From: an uncultured Clostridia bacterium
GTDB taxonomy: Bacteria > Bacillota > Clostridia > Oscillospirales > Acutalibacteraceae
Direction of reading: 5' to 3'
NCBI GenBank assembly: GCA_947585615.1
Contig: CANPXD010000009.1
Location: forward strand, 1-38,977
Length of the DNA stretch: 38,977 nt
The notes under the pieces are model-generated. The model searched no databases and was not told the DNA's origin. It saw only the letters and a list, made by a program, of their open reading frames with translations. How positions within the stretch are numbered: position 1 is the stretch's first letter; each line of letters starts with the position of its first letter. This document shows positions 24,557-32,287 of this stretch, in pieces. Made by a program: the position numbers and the translations under genes.

Positions 24557-25147
24557 CTGCTTTTTAAATTTTTTGGTATATTTTTTTAAAGACAGGCAAA
24601 TGAACGCTGCTGCGGCAGCCTTTGCCATATCGGGAATTATAAAAGGCACAACACATATTCCCAGCGCACCTGAAAGTGAAACATTCGCTTCACTGCTTTT
24701 GTTGTAAACAATCATATACCACGCTGTTCCGAACACGTAGCAAACGGCAATACCCAAAACCATCGACAAAAACAGTACGATACCTTTTTTGCCGAACAAA
24801 TGAGAAAAGCCGCCGATTATAAGCGCCGTAAATATAAAGCCGATTATATAGCCTCCCGTAGGGCCAAGAAGCTGACCGATACCCGAAGAAAAACCGGAAA
24901 ATACCGGTATACCGATAACGCCGAGAAGTATATAGACTATAACGCACAGCGCACCTTTTTTTGCGCCGAGAATCCCGGCACAAATGCACACCCCCATTGT
25001 CTGGAGCGTAAAAGGAATAGGCGCCGGTATACTTATCCACGAGCAAACGGCAATTATCGCCGTAAAAACACCGATATAGGCTGCGTCGGACGCCGCGAAT
25101 TTTCTTTTTGTGACATTATTATTCTTTGAAACTGCCTTTTTCATCAT
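24551..25147 (-). CDS. bioY: Biotin transporter substrate-binding subunit BioY
   Basis: 198 residues with about six membrane segments. BioY is the S-component of the ECF-type biotin importer. Family signatures: 'WISIPAPIPFTLQTMGVCICAGILGAKKG' (residues ~40-70), 'YILLGVIGIPVFSGFSSGIG', and 'LLGPTGGYIIGF'. The N-terminus is basic. GAAAGGAAC lies upstream of the ATG. A BirA-type operator overlaps the promoter, so the gene should be shut off when biotin is plentiful. No ATPase or T-component gene is adjacent, so it probably uses a shared energising module encoded elsewhere. Confidence 0.92.
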   Translation of the reverse strand: MMKKAVSKNNNVTKRKFAASDAAYIGVFTAIIAVCSWISIPAPIPFTLQTMGVCICAGILGAKKGALCVIVYILLGVIGIPVFSGFSSGIGQLLGPTGGYIIGFIFTALIIGGFSHLFGKKGIVLFLSMVLGIAVCYVFGTAWYMIVYNKSSEANVSLSGALGICVVPFIIPDMAKAAAAAFICLSLKKYTKKFKKQL

Positions 25148-25179
25148 TGTTTTATGTTCCTTTCTCTGTTTCTTTGATT

Positions 25180-25208
25180 ATTAAACATCTTCATCGCCTG
25201 ATTGTCAA
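25180..25208 (-). promoter_or_regulatory. Promoter of bioY
   Basis: On the minus strand: TTGACA (25203-25208), 17 bp, TTTAAT (25180-25185). The -35 lies inside the left half of the BirA-type operator. Confidence 0.6.
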
Positions 25209-25233
25209 CTGTTTTTTTAATCAAGGTTTACAA
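25202..25233. promoter_or_regulatory. BirA-type biotin operator
   Basis: Half-sites TTGTCAACT (25202-25210) and GGTTTACAA (25225-25233) separated by 14 bases, close to the Firmicutes BirA consensus TTGTTAACC-N14/15-GGTTAACAA. It covers the bioY -35 and lies just before the divergent PHP-gene promoter. Confidence 0.75.
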
Positions 25234-25241
25234 TTTATAAG

Positions 25242-25270
25242 TTGCCAAAACGCATATATTATGATAATAT
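25242..25270 (+). promoter_or_regulatory. Promoter of the PHP-kinase-regulator operon
   Basis: TTGCCA (25242-25247), 17 bp, TAATAT (25265-25270), 50 bases before the ATG. It starts 9 bases after the biotin operator, so cross-regulation is possible but not shown. Confidence 0.55.
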
Positions 25271-25319
25271 ATATAGGAGCTGAAGAAAACATATTCAAAG
25301 TTCAGGAAAGGGTAAAATT

Positions 25320-26312
25320 ATGTCAGAAAGAAAATGGTATAAAGGCGACACTCACCTGCATACAATCAACAGTGACGGAATACTGACAAAAGGTCAGCTT
25401 GTTGAAAAGTGCAAAAAAATCGGTCTGGATTTTATGATTATCACAGACCATAATTACAATTCCGTTAAGGAAAGCTATTATGACGGCGATATGCTCATAA
25501 TCCAGGGGCAGGAAATCACGGGTGATAACGGTCACGTAAACATCTGGGGAGTCAAAGTACCCGAAGAACCTCCTTACAAGCTTGATTCCAAGGAGGATTA
25601 TGTTAAAATCATTAATAAATGCCGCAAAGCGGGAGGAACGGTCTGCCTTAATCATCCGTTCTGCTCTAAATGCGGCTTCAGAATTGATATAGACGATTTA
25701 TACTGCGACTGCGTTGAGGTGTGGAACACGATTCAGCACTCGGATAATATGATAAATCGCGACTGGTGGGTAAAACAGCTTCTAAGCGGCCGAAGACTTG
25801 CGGCCGTCGGCGGTTCTGATTTTCATAAGGAATATGTACCGAAGCTTGAAATACTGCTTGCAAGTCCGACAACCATCGTTCTTGCGGAAGAAAAAACGCC
25901 CGAAGCAATATTAAAGGCGCTGCGCGAGGGCAGAAGCGTTATAACGAACTCCCCCGCCTCCTCAATGATAGAGCTTAGATGCGGTAACGCCGTTATTGGA
26001 GACACGGTAGAGTTCAAAGAGGGACTGACCGTAGAAATAGACATAACCAAGCTTATGCCGTTTCATACAGTTGTTGTGTATAACAACGAAAAACCGATCT
26101 ACACCTATGACTCGGGCACGTCTTTTTTCCAGAGCTGCCATTTCAGTTGTGATGTTGAGGAAAAAGGCTTTGTAAGAGTTGAAATCCTGTATGAATACAA
26201 GGGCGCTTTGAAATCTCTTTATCATACGGTTGAAAAAAAGTTCCTCGAATGCAGCCGAGAGACTTTACCGCCCTTCGTCAGAACGTTTACAAACCCGATT
26301 TGGTTTGAATGA
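25320..26312 (+). CDS. PHP-domain phosphoesterase
   Basis: 330 residues. The PHP (polymerase and histidinol phosphatase) metal site is evident: 'KGDTHLHTINSDG' (H12, H14), 'MIITDHN', 'QGQEIT', 'VCLNHPF' and 'VGGSDFH'. PHP proteins are cytoplasmic metal-dependent phosphoesterases; relatives act on nucleotides, oligoribonucleotides or histidinol phosphate. A C-terminal ~100-residue beta-rich part is present, as in CehA/McbA-like members. AGGAAAGGG lies before the ATG. The histidine kinase gene starts 4 bases after the stop, so the three genes to 28532 form one operon. The substrate is unknown. Confidence 0.85.
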   Translation: MSERKWYKGDTHLHTINSDGILTKGQLVEKCKKIGLDFMIITDHNYNSVKESYYDGDMLIIQGQEITGDNGHVNIWGVKVPEEPPYKLDSKEDYVKIINKCRKAGGTVCLNHPFCSKCGFRIDIDDLYCDCVEVWNTIQHSDNMINRDWWVKQLLSGRRLAAVGGSDFHKEYVPKLEILLASPTTIVLAEEKTPEAILKALREGRSVITNSPASSMIELRCGNAVIGDTVEFKEGLTVEIDITKLMPFHTVVVYNNEKPIYTYDSGTSFFQSCHFSCDVEEKGFVRVEILYEYKGALKSLYHTVEKKFLECSRETLPPFVRTFTNPIWFE

Positions 26313-26316
26313 TAAT

Positions 26317-27831
26317 ATGGCAGATAAAAAAATAAAATCAATTCCAAAAAACCTGAAAATAAGCACAAGGATTTTTATAACCTCCGTTCTTGCAATCATC
26401 ATTCCCACCATCATAATCGTTATACTTGCAATTTCATTGATTTTTTTCGCTTCGGAGCGATTCAATTATTCAAACGAATCTTCCGGTACATACAGCATAA
26501 TCAGTCAGCTTCAGTGGAGTCAAATAGCCTCGGAGCTGACAGACGAGCTGATAAGTTTTGAAAGCGACGAGCAGAAGCTTGAGATGATTAAAGACAAAAT
26601 CGCTTCTCTTGAGGAAATGAATACACTTGTCTATATCAGCAAGAACAACGAAAACTTTTATAAAACCGATACCGACATTGATATTGTTCAAAAGGCAGAG
26701 GAGATTTCCGACGATGAATCTGACAAAAATCTTTATTATCTCGGTGAAAACGGACTTGTTTTAATTTCGACAACAGTTTATGATAACGATGAATACAGGC
26801 TGATTTTTGTTAATGAAAACTATATTGTTTCAGACAATGCGCCGGGCAAAAATTCAGAAAGTTTTATCGGTATGCTGATAAACAGGGCAAGTATTGTTAT
26901 GGCGGTTGTGCTTATAACCTTTATCACGGCAATCATTATAATCTCTTTTATAACTACTAAAACGATTGTCGGTCCCATTGAGGAGCTTACGATAGGAGCA
27001 AATGAATTTTCAAAGGGAAACTTTGATTACGAAATCAAATATAAATCAAGAAATGAAATCGGTCAGCTTGCAGACAGCTTCAACGAAATGCGTCTCAGGT
27101 TGAGAGAATCCATAGAAGAGAGGAACAGGGCGGATCAGAAGCAAAAAGAGATGATTGCGGGAATAGCCCATGATTTAAGAACTCCTCTCACCTCCGTAAA
27201 GGGATACCTTGAGGGACTGCGCGACGGTATTGCAGACACTCCTGAAAAAAGGGACAGATATATGGAAATCATCTATAATTCCACAATCGATACAGAAAAA
27301 ATGCTCGATGATCTTCTTGCCATTTCCAAATTTGACATCGGCGCTGTTTCGCTCAACTGCGAGAAAGTAAACATTCCGGACTTTATTGAATTTGCCGGAG
27401 AACTGGGTGAAATGCTGGAAAAAAATGATTTCGATTTTGAAATTATTGATAAAACGCGCACCTCTCCGAATCTGTACGTTGATACAGACAACTTTATAAG
27501 AGTTATAAACAATATTATTTCCAACAGTATCAAATACCGTCGTCCCGATGTCAAAGGTAAAATCGTGCTTACGATTTCGGAATATAAGCACACGGTTATT
27601 TTTGAAATGAAAGACAATGGTATGGGAGTGGACAAGGAGAGTCTGCCGCGAATATTTGATACGCTCTACAGAGCGGATAAAGCGCGCACGAATGTGCGCA
27701 ACGGTACCGGACTCGGTCTTGCTGTCTGCAAGCAGATTGTGGAAATGCACGGCGGTCTGATCTGGGCGCAAAGTGAATTCGGAAACGGGCTGTCAATATT
27801 TATTTCACTGCCTATATATAAAGAGGAGTAA
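26317..27831 (+). CDS. Membrane sensor histidine kinase
   Basis: 504 residues from the ATG at 26317; a TTG 87 bases earlier would overlap the PHP gene and is less likely. Membrane spans at ~18-43 and ~190-215 flank a ~145-residue extracellular sensor. A HAMP domain follows ('IVGPIEELTIGANEFSKGNF'), then HisKA with 'IAGIAHDLRTPLTSVKGYLE' (phospho-acceptor His ~285), then HATPase with the N box ('RVINNIISNSIKY'), 'DNGMGVD' and 'GTGLGLAVC'. It phosphorylates the response regulator encoded 2 bases downstream. The signal is unknown. There is no strong Shine-Dalgarno, so it is probably coupled to the PHP gene. The kinase-before-regulator order is less usual. Confidence 0.93.
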   Translation: MADKKIKSIPKNLKISTRIFITSVLAIIIPTIIIVILAISLIFFASERFNYSNESSGTYSIISQLQWSQIASELTDELISFESDEQKLEMIKDKIASLEEMNTLVYISKNNENFYKTDTDIDIVQKAEEISDDESDKNLYYLGENGLVLISTTVYDNDEYRLIFVNENYIVSDNAPGKNSESFIGMLINRASIVMAVVLITFITAIIIISFITTKTIVGPIEELTIGANEFSKGNFDYEIKYKSRNEIGQLADSFNEMRLRLRESIEERNRADQKQKEMIAGIAHDLRTPLTSVKGYLEGLRDGIADTPEKRDRYMEIIYNSTIDTEKMLDDLLAISKFDIGAVSLNCEKVNIPDFIEFAGELGEMLEKNDFDFEIIDKTRTSPNLYVDTDNFIRVINNIISNSIKYRRPDVKGKIVLTISEYKHTVIFEMKDNGMGVDKESLPRIFDTLYRADKARTNVRNGTGLGLAVCKQIVEMHGGLIWAQSEFGNGLSIFISLPIYKEE

Positions 27832-27833
27832 TT

Positions 27834-28532
27834 ATGAAAAAGATTTTAATTATTGAGGACGACATTAACATCCAAACTCTGGAAAAGGATTACCTTGTGG
27901 CAAACTCCTTCAGCGTAAAAACAGAAGTTGACGGAGAAGCAGGTCTTGAAACAGCGCTTAACGAAGATTTTGATCTTGTTATTCTTGATATTATGCTTCC
28001 GGGAACAGACGGTCTTGAAATTTGCCGCCGCCTGCGTGATGTAAAGGATATTCCGATAATCCTTGTCACCGCTAAAAAGGAGGATATTGATAAAATCAAA
28101 GGCTTCGGGTTCGGCGCTGACGACTACATAGTAAAGCCTTTTTCACCGAGTGAGCTTGTTACAAGGGTTATTGCGCATATAAGCCGTTATAAAAGACTGA
28201 CCTCACGCGATTCCGCAAGAGGTGAAAACGGCGAAGTGCTTGAAATCGATCGTCTCAGGCTGGACTGCAATTCAAGACGTGCGTTTATTGAAAACAAAGA
28301 AGTCAATTTAACAAACAAGGAATTTGATCTGCTTTACTTCCTTGCCTCAAATCCCGATACGGTTTATGCAAAGGAAACGCTTTTCAATGAAATATGGCAT
28401 TATGATTCCATCGGCGAAACATCAACGGTTACCGTCCATGTCAACAGAATACGCGATAAAATAAAGGAAATAGACGGCAGTGCCGATTATATCCACACTG
28501 TATGGGGCAAGGGCTATCGCTTTAACAGATAA
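27834..28532 (+). CDS. OmpR/PhoB-family response regulator
   Basis: 232 residues. The receiver domain has the acidic pocket E8-D9-D10, phospho-acceptor Asp52 in 'LVILDIMLPG', Thr79 and Lys101 in 'YIVKPF'. The C-terminal winged helix (~130-232) carries 'VNLTNKEFDLLYFLASNP' and 'TVTVHVNRIRDKIKE', typical of OmpR/PhoB DNA-binding domains. GAGGAG lies 7 bases before the ATG. It is the last gene of the PHP-kinase-regulator operon, which ends at a strong palindromic terminator. The regulon is unknown; the operon itself is a natural candidate. Confidence 0.95.
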   Translation: MKKILIIEDDINIQTLEKDYLVANSFSVKTEVDGEAGLETALNEDFDLVILDIMLPGTDGLEICRRLRDVKDIPIILVTAKKEDIDKIKGFGFGADDYIVKPFSPSELVTRVIAHISRYKRLTSRDSARGENGEVLEIDRLRLDCNSRRAFIENKEVNLTNKEFDLLYFLASNPDTVYAKETLFNEIWHYDSIGETSTVTVHVNRIRDKIKEIDGSADYIHTVWGKGYRFNR

Positions 28533-28581
28533 AAAGGCTCAATATCAAATATTGGAGCAGCGCGAACCAATAAAGAATGAA

Positions 28582-28621
28582 ATCAAAACCCATCGGTTGA
28601 ATTCAACCGGTGGGTTTTGAT
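28582..28621. terminator. Perfect 40-bp palindromic bidirectional terminator
   Basis: All 20 base pairs form (one G-U), centred on GAATTC. The A4/T4 tracts at the ends serve both convergent units. Confidence 0.85.
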
Positions 28622-28638
28622 TTGCTGTCGAACTATAT

Positions 28639-29328
28639 TCATACACCGTTACATACCGCAATACAATGCTGTTTCGGAATGATGTTATATATGTTTTCGC
28701 ATTTCCCGCAGGCAAGCGCTCTCACCTTGCAGTCCTTCCTTGTTACTTCTATAAGTGAATTTTTCGTTACGGCATTGTAAACGTTTTCCTTGTTGCAACC
28801 GTAAAGCATATAAATCGTTTTTTCGGTATCTCTGCCCTTAATTACGCTTTTTGAAATGATTATATATCTCGGCGGATAGGAATATTTGTATCTTTTTGCG
28901 TTTTCATCAAAAGAGAGCGACTTCAATTCCTCCTGAAAATAGAAAGGCATTTCAGGGTATTCGGGAATATATGTAATCTCGCTCCTGTCAATGCTGCTGT
29001 ATACAATCCGCCTGTTTTCTATACGAAAAAGAGGCGTCACTTTATTGCTAATAATATCCTGTTCAAGCCTTATCATCAGAATCACGCTCCAGTCGGAGCC
29101 GCTGCCATACTCATCCGTGTTCCTCAAAGCGTATGTTATGTGCTTTTTCCTATAAGGCTCGAAAATAAAAAAGAAAAAACAGGAAAACTTATTTTTGTTG
29201 AAACGCAGACCGTAAAATTTTCTGCTGAAAATATTGCGCGCCTTTATTTCATGGAAAAATCCGTCTTTTGCCTTTCTGTATTCAAAATAAGTATAATTTC
29301 TGCTCGTGATATTACATATAGCTGTCAT
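28639..29328 (-). CDS. Hypothetical protein, unknown family
   Basis: 229 residues, no family recognised. There is no signal peptide or clear membrane span, although a Phe-rich stretch 'FSCFFFFIFEPYRKKHI' occurs near residue 50. The protein is rich in Tyr, Ile, Lys and Arg. The C-terminal third has several cysteines ('YGCNKENVY', 'VRKDC' region, 'ALACGKCENIY', 'KQHCIAVC'), which could form a metal site. GGGTGATTG precedes the ATG. It lies 37 bases downstream of a short XRE-type gene on the same strand and is probably co-transcribed. The A/T-rich codon use differs somewhat from the housekeeping neighbours, which may mean recent acquisition. Confidence 0.55.
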   Translation of the reverse strand: MTAICNITSRNYTYFEYRKAKDGFFHEIKARNIFSRKFYGLRFNKNKFSCFFFFIFEPYRKKHITYALRNTDEYGSGSDWSVILMIRLEQDIISNKVTPLFRIENRRIVYSSIDRSEITYIPEYPEMPFYFQEELKSLSFDENAKRYKYSYPPRYIIISKSVIKGRDTEKTIYMLYGCNKENVYNAVTKNSLIEVTRKDCKVRALACGKCENIYNIIPKQHCIAVCNGV

Positions 29329-29365
29329 TCAATCACCCGTAATTACTATAACATAATAAAACAGC

Positions 29366-29566
29366 TTATTTTGCCGAAGCGTGATACGTGCGGGCATTCG
29401 CAATTTTTACCAATGTCGGCAGACTGAGCTTTGTGGCGGCTCTTTCAATATGAGATATATTAGACGGCTCAACGCCGGATTTCTCAGAAAGTCTTTCCTG
29501 CGTCCACCCGTGTGAAATTCTTGCCTCCTTTACGCGTTTCCCGATTGATACATAATCAATTCCCAT
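29366..29566 (-). CDS. Short XRE-type helix-turn-helix protein, possibly truncated
   Basis: 66 residues. Residues 8-58 are a Cro/CI helix-turn-helix: 'IGKRVKEARISHGWTQERLS' and 'SNISHIERAATKLSLPTLVK'. The usual end of this subfamily ('...IANAL....DELL...') is replaced after IANA by RTYHASAK and a stop, so the last helix may be lost. Two copies of a TATCC-N5-GGATA dyad lie upstream, suggesting an autorepressor. No clear Shine-Dalgarno is seen before the ATG. It could be a functional minimal repressor or a decaying one. Confidence 0.65.
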   Translation of the reverse strand: MGIDYVSIGKRVKEARISHGWTQERLSEKSGVEPSNISHIERAATKLSLPTLVKIANARTYHASAK

Positions 29567-29600
29567 TATTCTACTTCTAAATATGTTAAATTGATTGTAT

Positions 29601-29664
29601 ATCCTTATCGGATATGATAACAGAACGCCAATATCCTAATCGGATACTGTCGTTCTGTTATCAC
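29601..29664. promoter_or_regulatory. Operator-like dyads and a 13-bp inverted repeat
   Basis: TATCC-N5-GGATA occurs at 29601-29615 and 29633-29647, centres 32 bp apart. The second copy lies inside an exact 13-bp inverted repeat TGATAACAGAACG (29616-29628) / its complement (29652-29664). Probably binding sites of the adjacent XRE protein; the 13-bp arms could also form an RNA or cruciform hairpin. Confidence 0.55.
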
Positions 29665-29718
29665 GCTAAATTTTTATCAATTATATAATTTAAGGATATT
29701 TCTCACGAAAAAGCATTA

Positions 29719-29752
29719 AAAATGCGGTACAGCCTTTGCTGTACCGCATTTT
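29719..29752. terminator. Terminator after rplL
   Basis: Perfect 14-bp stem, 29719-29732 with 29739-29752, with a 6-base loop and T-rich sequence on the minus strand. It closes the ribosomal-protein operon before any rpoB. Confidence 0.9.
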
Positions 29753-29768
29753 AGATGTATTAAACTTA

Positions 29769-30146
29769 TTATTTAAGTTCAACCGTTGCGCCTGCTTCTG
29801 TGAGCTTAGCCTTAAGAGCCTCAGCGTCTGCTGTTGGAACAGCCTCTTTAACTGTTGAGGGAACACCGTCAACAATTTCCTTCGCCTCTTTAAGACCGAG
29901 ACCTGTTGCCTCACGAACAGCCTTGATGACCTGAATCTTGTTTGCTCCAACCTCAGTAAGAACAACATCAAACTCTGTCTTTTCCTCTGCTGCTGCCGCG
30001 CCGCTCTCTGCAGGAGCCGCAACTGCAACAGCTGCTGCCGCGCTTACGCCGAATTCTTCTTCTACTGCCGAAACGAGCTCTGAAAGCTCAAGAACTGTGA
30101 GAGTTTTAAGCTCTTCAACAATTTTTGTAACATTTTCTGATGCCAT
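29769..30146 (-). CDS. rplL: 50S ribosomal protein L7/L12
   Basis: 125 residues from the ATG at 30146, with GGAGG 8 bases upstream. It has the N-terminal dimerisation helices ('[20 protein letters not shown]'), an Ala-rich hinge and the C-terminal factor-binding domain ('[20 protein letters not shown]', '[15 protein letters not shown]'). L7/L12 forms the ribosomal stalk that recruits translation GTPases. It lies 37 bases downstream of rplJ and is the last gene of the operon, because a perfect terminator follows and the canonical next gene, rpoB, is not there. Confidence 0.98.
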   Translation of the reverse strand: MASENVTKIVEELKTLTVLELSELVSAVEEEFGVSAAAAVAVAAPAESGAAAAEEKTEFDVVLTEVGANKIQVIKAVREATGLGLKEAKEIVDGVPSTVKEAVPTADAEALKAKLTEAGATVELK

Positions 30147-30183
30147 TTTTATTTCCTCCAAATTAATATTTTCATTTTGCTGA

Positions 30184-30759
30184 TTATTCAGCGGTTTCTT
30201 CTGCGGGCGCTTCCTCTGGTGAAGCCGCCCCCTCTGCGGAATCTTTTTCCTGCATACAGGCTTCTACTCCGCCCTTGTCAACTATGGCCTTTACTCCTCT
30301 TGCAAATGCGGCGATAGGCGCGCTGAACACACTGCAAACCGTTGCAAGAAGAACTTCTCTTGACGGAAGCTTTGCAAGCGACTGGAGCTTTGCCATATCA
30401 ATCACTTCATCGTCAAGAAAGCCTGATTTAAGGGTGAAGTTCGGATGTGTGTCGGCGTATTTCTGAAGAATACGTGCCGATGCAACATAATCGTCTGCGC
30501 TTGTAGCAATAGCCGTTGTACCTTCAAGTACATCATCAAGTCCCTCAAGACCTGCCGCGTCGGCCGCTCTTTTGAGGAGCGTATTTTTAACGACTGTGTA
30601 CTCAACGCCGGCTTCACGAAGCTCTTTGCGCAGCTTTGTGTCATCTTCTACATTTATACCCTTGTAATCAACAACAACGCCTGCGATGGAGCCTTTAATT
30701 CTCTCTGCGAGAGCAGCAACCTGTGCCTGTTTCTTTTCAAGAATTACCGTGCTTGGCAT
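30184..30759 (-). CDS. rplJ: 50S ribosomal protein L10
   Basis: 191 residues from the ATG at 30759 (AAGGAGG upstream). L10 is the stalk base that holds L7/L12 dimers. Recognisable: '[20 protein letters not shown]', '[20 protein letters not shown]', '[12 protein letters not shown]'. The C-terminal tail (about 20 residues, '[17 protein letters not shown]') is acidic. It is preceded by an L10 leader with a terminator hairpin and its own promoter, so L10-L12 complex levels probably control the transcript. Confidence 0.98.
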   Translation of the reverse strand: MPSTVILEKKQAQVAALAERIKGSIAGVVVDYKGINVEDDTKLRKELREAGVEYTVVKNTLLKRAADAAGLEGLDDVLEGTTAIATSADDYVASARILQKYADTHPNFTLKSGFLDDEVIDMAKLQSLAKLPSREVLLATVCSVFSAPIAAFARGVKAIVDKGGVEACMQEKDSAEGAASPEEAPAEETAE

Positions 30760-30781
30760 TAACCTTTCCTCCTTATTTATT

Positions 30782-30960
30782 TGCCGCCTTTTGAGACGGA
30801 CTTTGAGGCTGTTTCCAAAAAACAAAAGTGCATTCCCATAGAGGAATGCACAACATTTTAAAATAATTATATATACCTATATAATCGTAAAATGCTCATT
30901 CCTCGGCAGGCGATTAAATAATCTTACGCCAAAAGGCACCTGCTGTCTTTGGTTGAACAG
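30782..30960 (-). ncRNA. Ribosomal protein L10 leader with attenuator
   Basis: The minus strand between the promoter at 30968-30996 and rplJ carries the conserved L10-leader pieces: CCAAAGACAGCAGGTG, a partner CCTGCCGAGG and a downstream AATGAGC. A terminator hairpin follows (30828-30836 with 30843-30851, then TTTTGTTTTTT). In the family, the L10-L12 complex binds the leader and favours termination. Recognition is from the conserved blocks and the position. Confidence 0.8.
30816..30851 (-). terminator. Attenuator terminator of the L10 leader
   Basis: 9-bp perfect stem GTGCATTCC/GGAATGCAC with a 6-base loop, followed on the minus strand by TTTTGTTTTTT, about 55 bases before the rplJ ATG. Confidence 0.85.
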
Positions 30961-30967
30961 CAAATGT

Positions 30968-30996
30968 ATTGTAACACAGGACAAAAGTTCTGTCAA
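30968..30996 (-). promoter_or_regulatory. Promoter of rplJ-rplL
   Basis: On the minus strand: TTGACA (30991-30996), 17 bp, TACAAT (30968-30973), directly downstream of the rplA stop. It gives rplJL a separate promoter in addition to read-through from the rpmG side. Confidence 0.8.
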
Positions 30997-31008
30997 TACC
31001 GAAATAAA

Positions 31009-31710
31009 TTATTCTACGTTTGAACCTACTCTGCCCGGATTAATGCGAACGCCGGGGCCCATTGTTGACGCAACTGTGCAGGATCTGATATACTGACCCT
31101 TAGCGGCGGCAGGCTTTGCCTTGATAATAGCGTCAAGCAGTGCGTTGAAATTTTCAAGCAACTTTTCCGTTCCGAAAGAAGCCTTGCCGATTGGGCAGTG
31201 AATAATATTTGACTTGTCAAGACGGTATTCAATTTTACCTGCTTTCGCGTCTGTTACAGCTTTTGCAACGTCCATCGTTACAGTACCTGCCTTGGGAGAC
31301 GGCATAAGACCGCGGGGGCCGAGAACTTTACCCAGACGTCCTACAAAACCCATCATATCGGGGCTGGCAATAGCAACATCGAAATCCATCCAGCCGCCCT
31401 GAATCTTTGTTACGAGATCTGCGTCGCCTACAAAGTCCGCGCCGGCTTCTTCAGCCGCCTTTGCCAGATCGCCTTTTGCGAATACCGCAACGCGAACATC
31501 TTTACCGGTTCCGTTCGGAAGAACGACCGCACCGCGTACCTGCTGGTCAGCGTGACGTGAATCAACACCCAGACGAACATGAACCTCAATTGTTTCATCA
31601 AATTTTGCTGTAGCTGTCTTTGTTGCAAGCTCAAGAGCCTCAGCGCTTTCATACAGATTTGAACGGTCAACGAGCTTTGCGCTGTCCAAATATTTTTTTC
31701 CATGTTTCAT
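31009..31710 (-). CDS. rplA: 50S ribosomal protein L1
   Basis: 233 residues. It opens [18 protein letters not shown] and contains '[20 protein letters not shown]', the L1 signature region '[20 protein letters not shown]' and 'GPGVRINP' at the end. L1 forms the mobile stalk near the E site. GGAGGT lies before the ATG. It follows rplK by 48 bases in the conserved rplK-rplA order. L1 often represses this pair in translation, but no L1-binding leader was identified here. Confidence 0.98.
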   Translation of the reverse strand: MKHGKKYLDSAKLVDRSNLYESAEALELATKTATAKFDETIEVHVRLGVDSRHADQQVRGAVVLPNGTGKDVRVAVFAKGDLAKAAEEAGADFVGDADLVTKIQGGWMDFDVAIASPDMMGFVGRLGKVLGPRGLMPSPKAGTVTMDVAKAVTDAKAGKIEYRLDKSNIIHCPIGKASFGTEKLLENFNALLDAIIKAKPAAAKGQYIRSCTVASTMGPGVRINPGRVGSNVE

Positions 31711-31758
31711 AATAAATTACCTCCAGTGGTTAATCGGATTTTTCCTCCCACACGGGAA

Positions 31759-32184
31759 TCAATCTTCTACTGTGATGCCCATGCTGCGGGCAGTGCCTGC
31801 AATCATACTCATTGCGGCTTCAAGGCTTGCAGCGTTGAGATCGGGCATCTTTGTTTCTGCAATCTGCTGAATCTGCGCCTTAGTAATTGATGCTACCTTG
31901 TTTTTGTTCGGAACACCCGAAGCCTTGTCTATTCCGCACGCCTTCTTGATAAGGACGGCTGCCGGCGGAGTCTTTGTAACAAATGTGAATGAACGATCCT
32001 CAAAAACCGTGATAACAACCGGGATTACAAGACCTGCATCATTCTTCGTTCTTTCATTGAATTCCTTGGTGAAAGCCATAATGTTTACACCATGCTGACC
32101 GAGCGCGGGACCTACCGGGGGCGCCGGAGTCGCTTTGCCGGCCGGAATTTGCAGCTTAATTAAGCCTACTACCTTCTGAGCCAT
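31759..32184 (-). CDS. rplK: 50S ribosomal protein L11
   Basis: 141 residues, standard length. '[20 protein letters not shown]' followed by [12 protein letters not shown] is the L11 N-terminal signature, and 'TGVPNK'-type and '[10 protein letters not shown]' ends are present. L11 with 23S rRNA forms the GTPase-associated centre. TAGGAGG lies 8 bases before the ATG. It lies 103 bases after nusG; that gap holds only a small hairpin and no clear promoter, so it is probably co-transcribed with secE-nusG. Confidence 0.98.
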   Translation of the reverse strand: MAQKVVGLIKLQIPAGKATPAPPVGPALGQHGVNIMAFTKEFNERTKNDAGLVIPVVITVFEDRSFTFVTKTPPAAVLIKKACGIDKASGVPNKNKVASITKAQIQQIAETKMPDLNAASLEAAMSMIAGTARSMGITVED

Positions 32185-32287
32185 AATAATTTCCTCCTAA
32201 AAAATGTGGTATGGCGGGGCTTTACCCCTCCCACTCACCGCTTGGCGGTGAATAACAAGCAGCATTGCTGCCGATTACCAAAATAAA

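Noticed and set aside
28765-28782. Another cre-like sequence (TTGTAAACGTTTTCC)
   Set aside because: It misses the final consensus base and lies deep inside the coding sequence of the unknown protein, away from any promoter.
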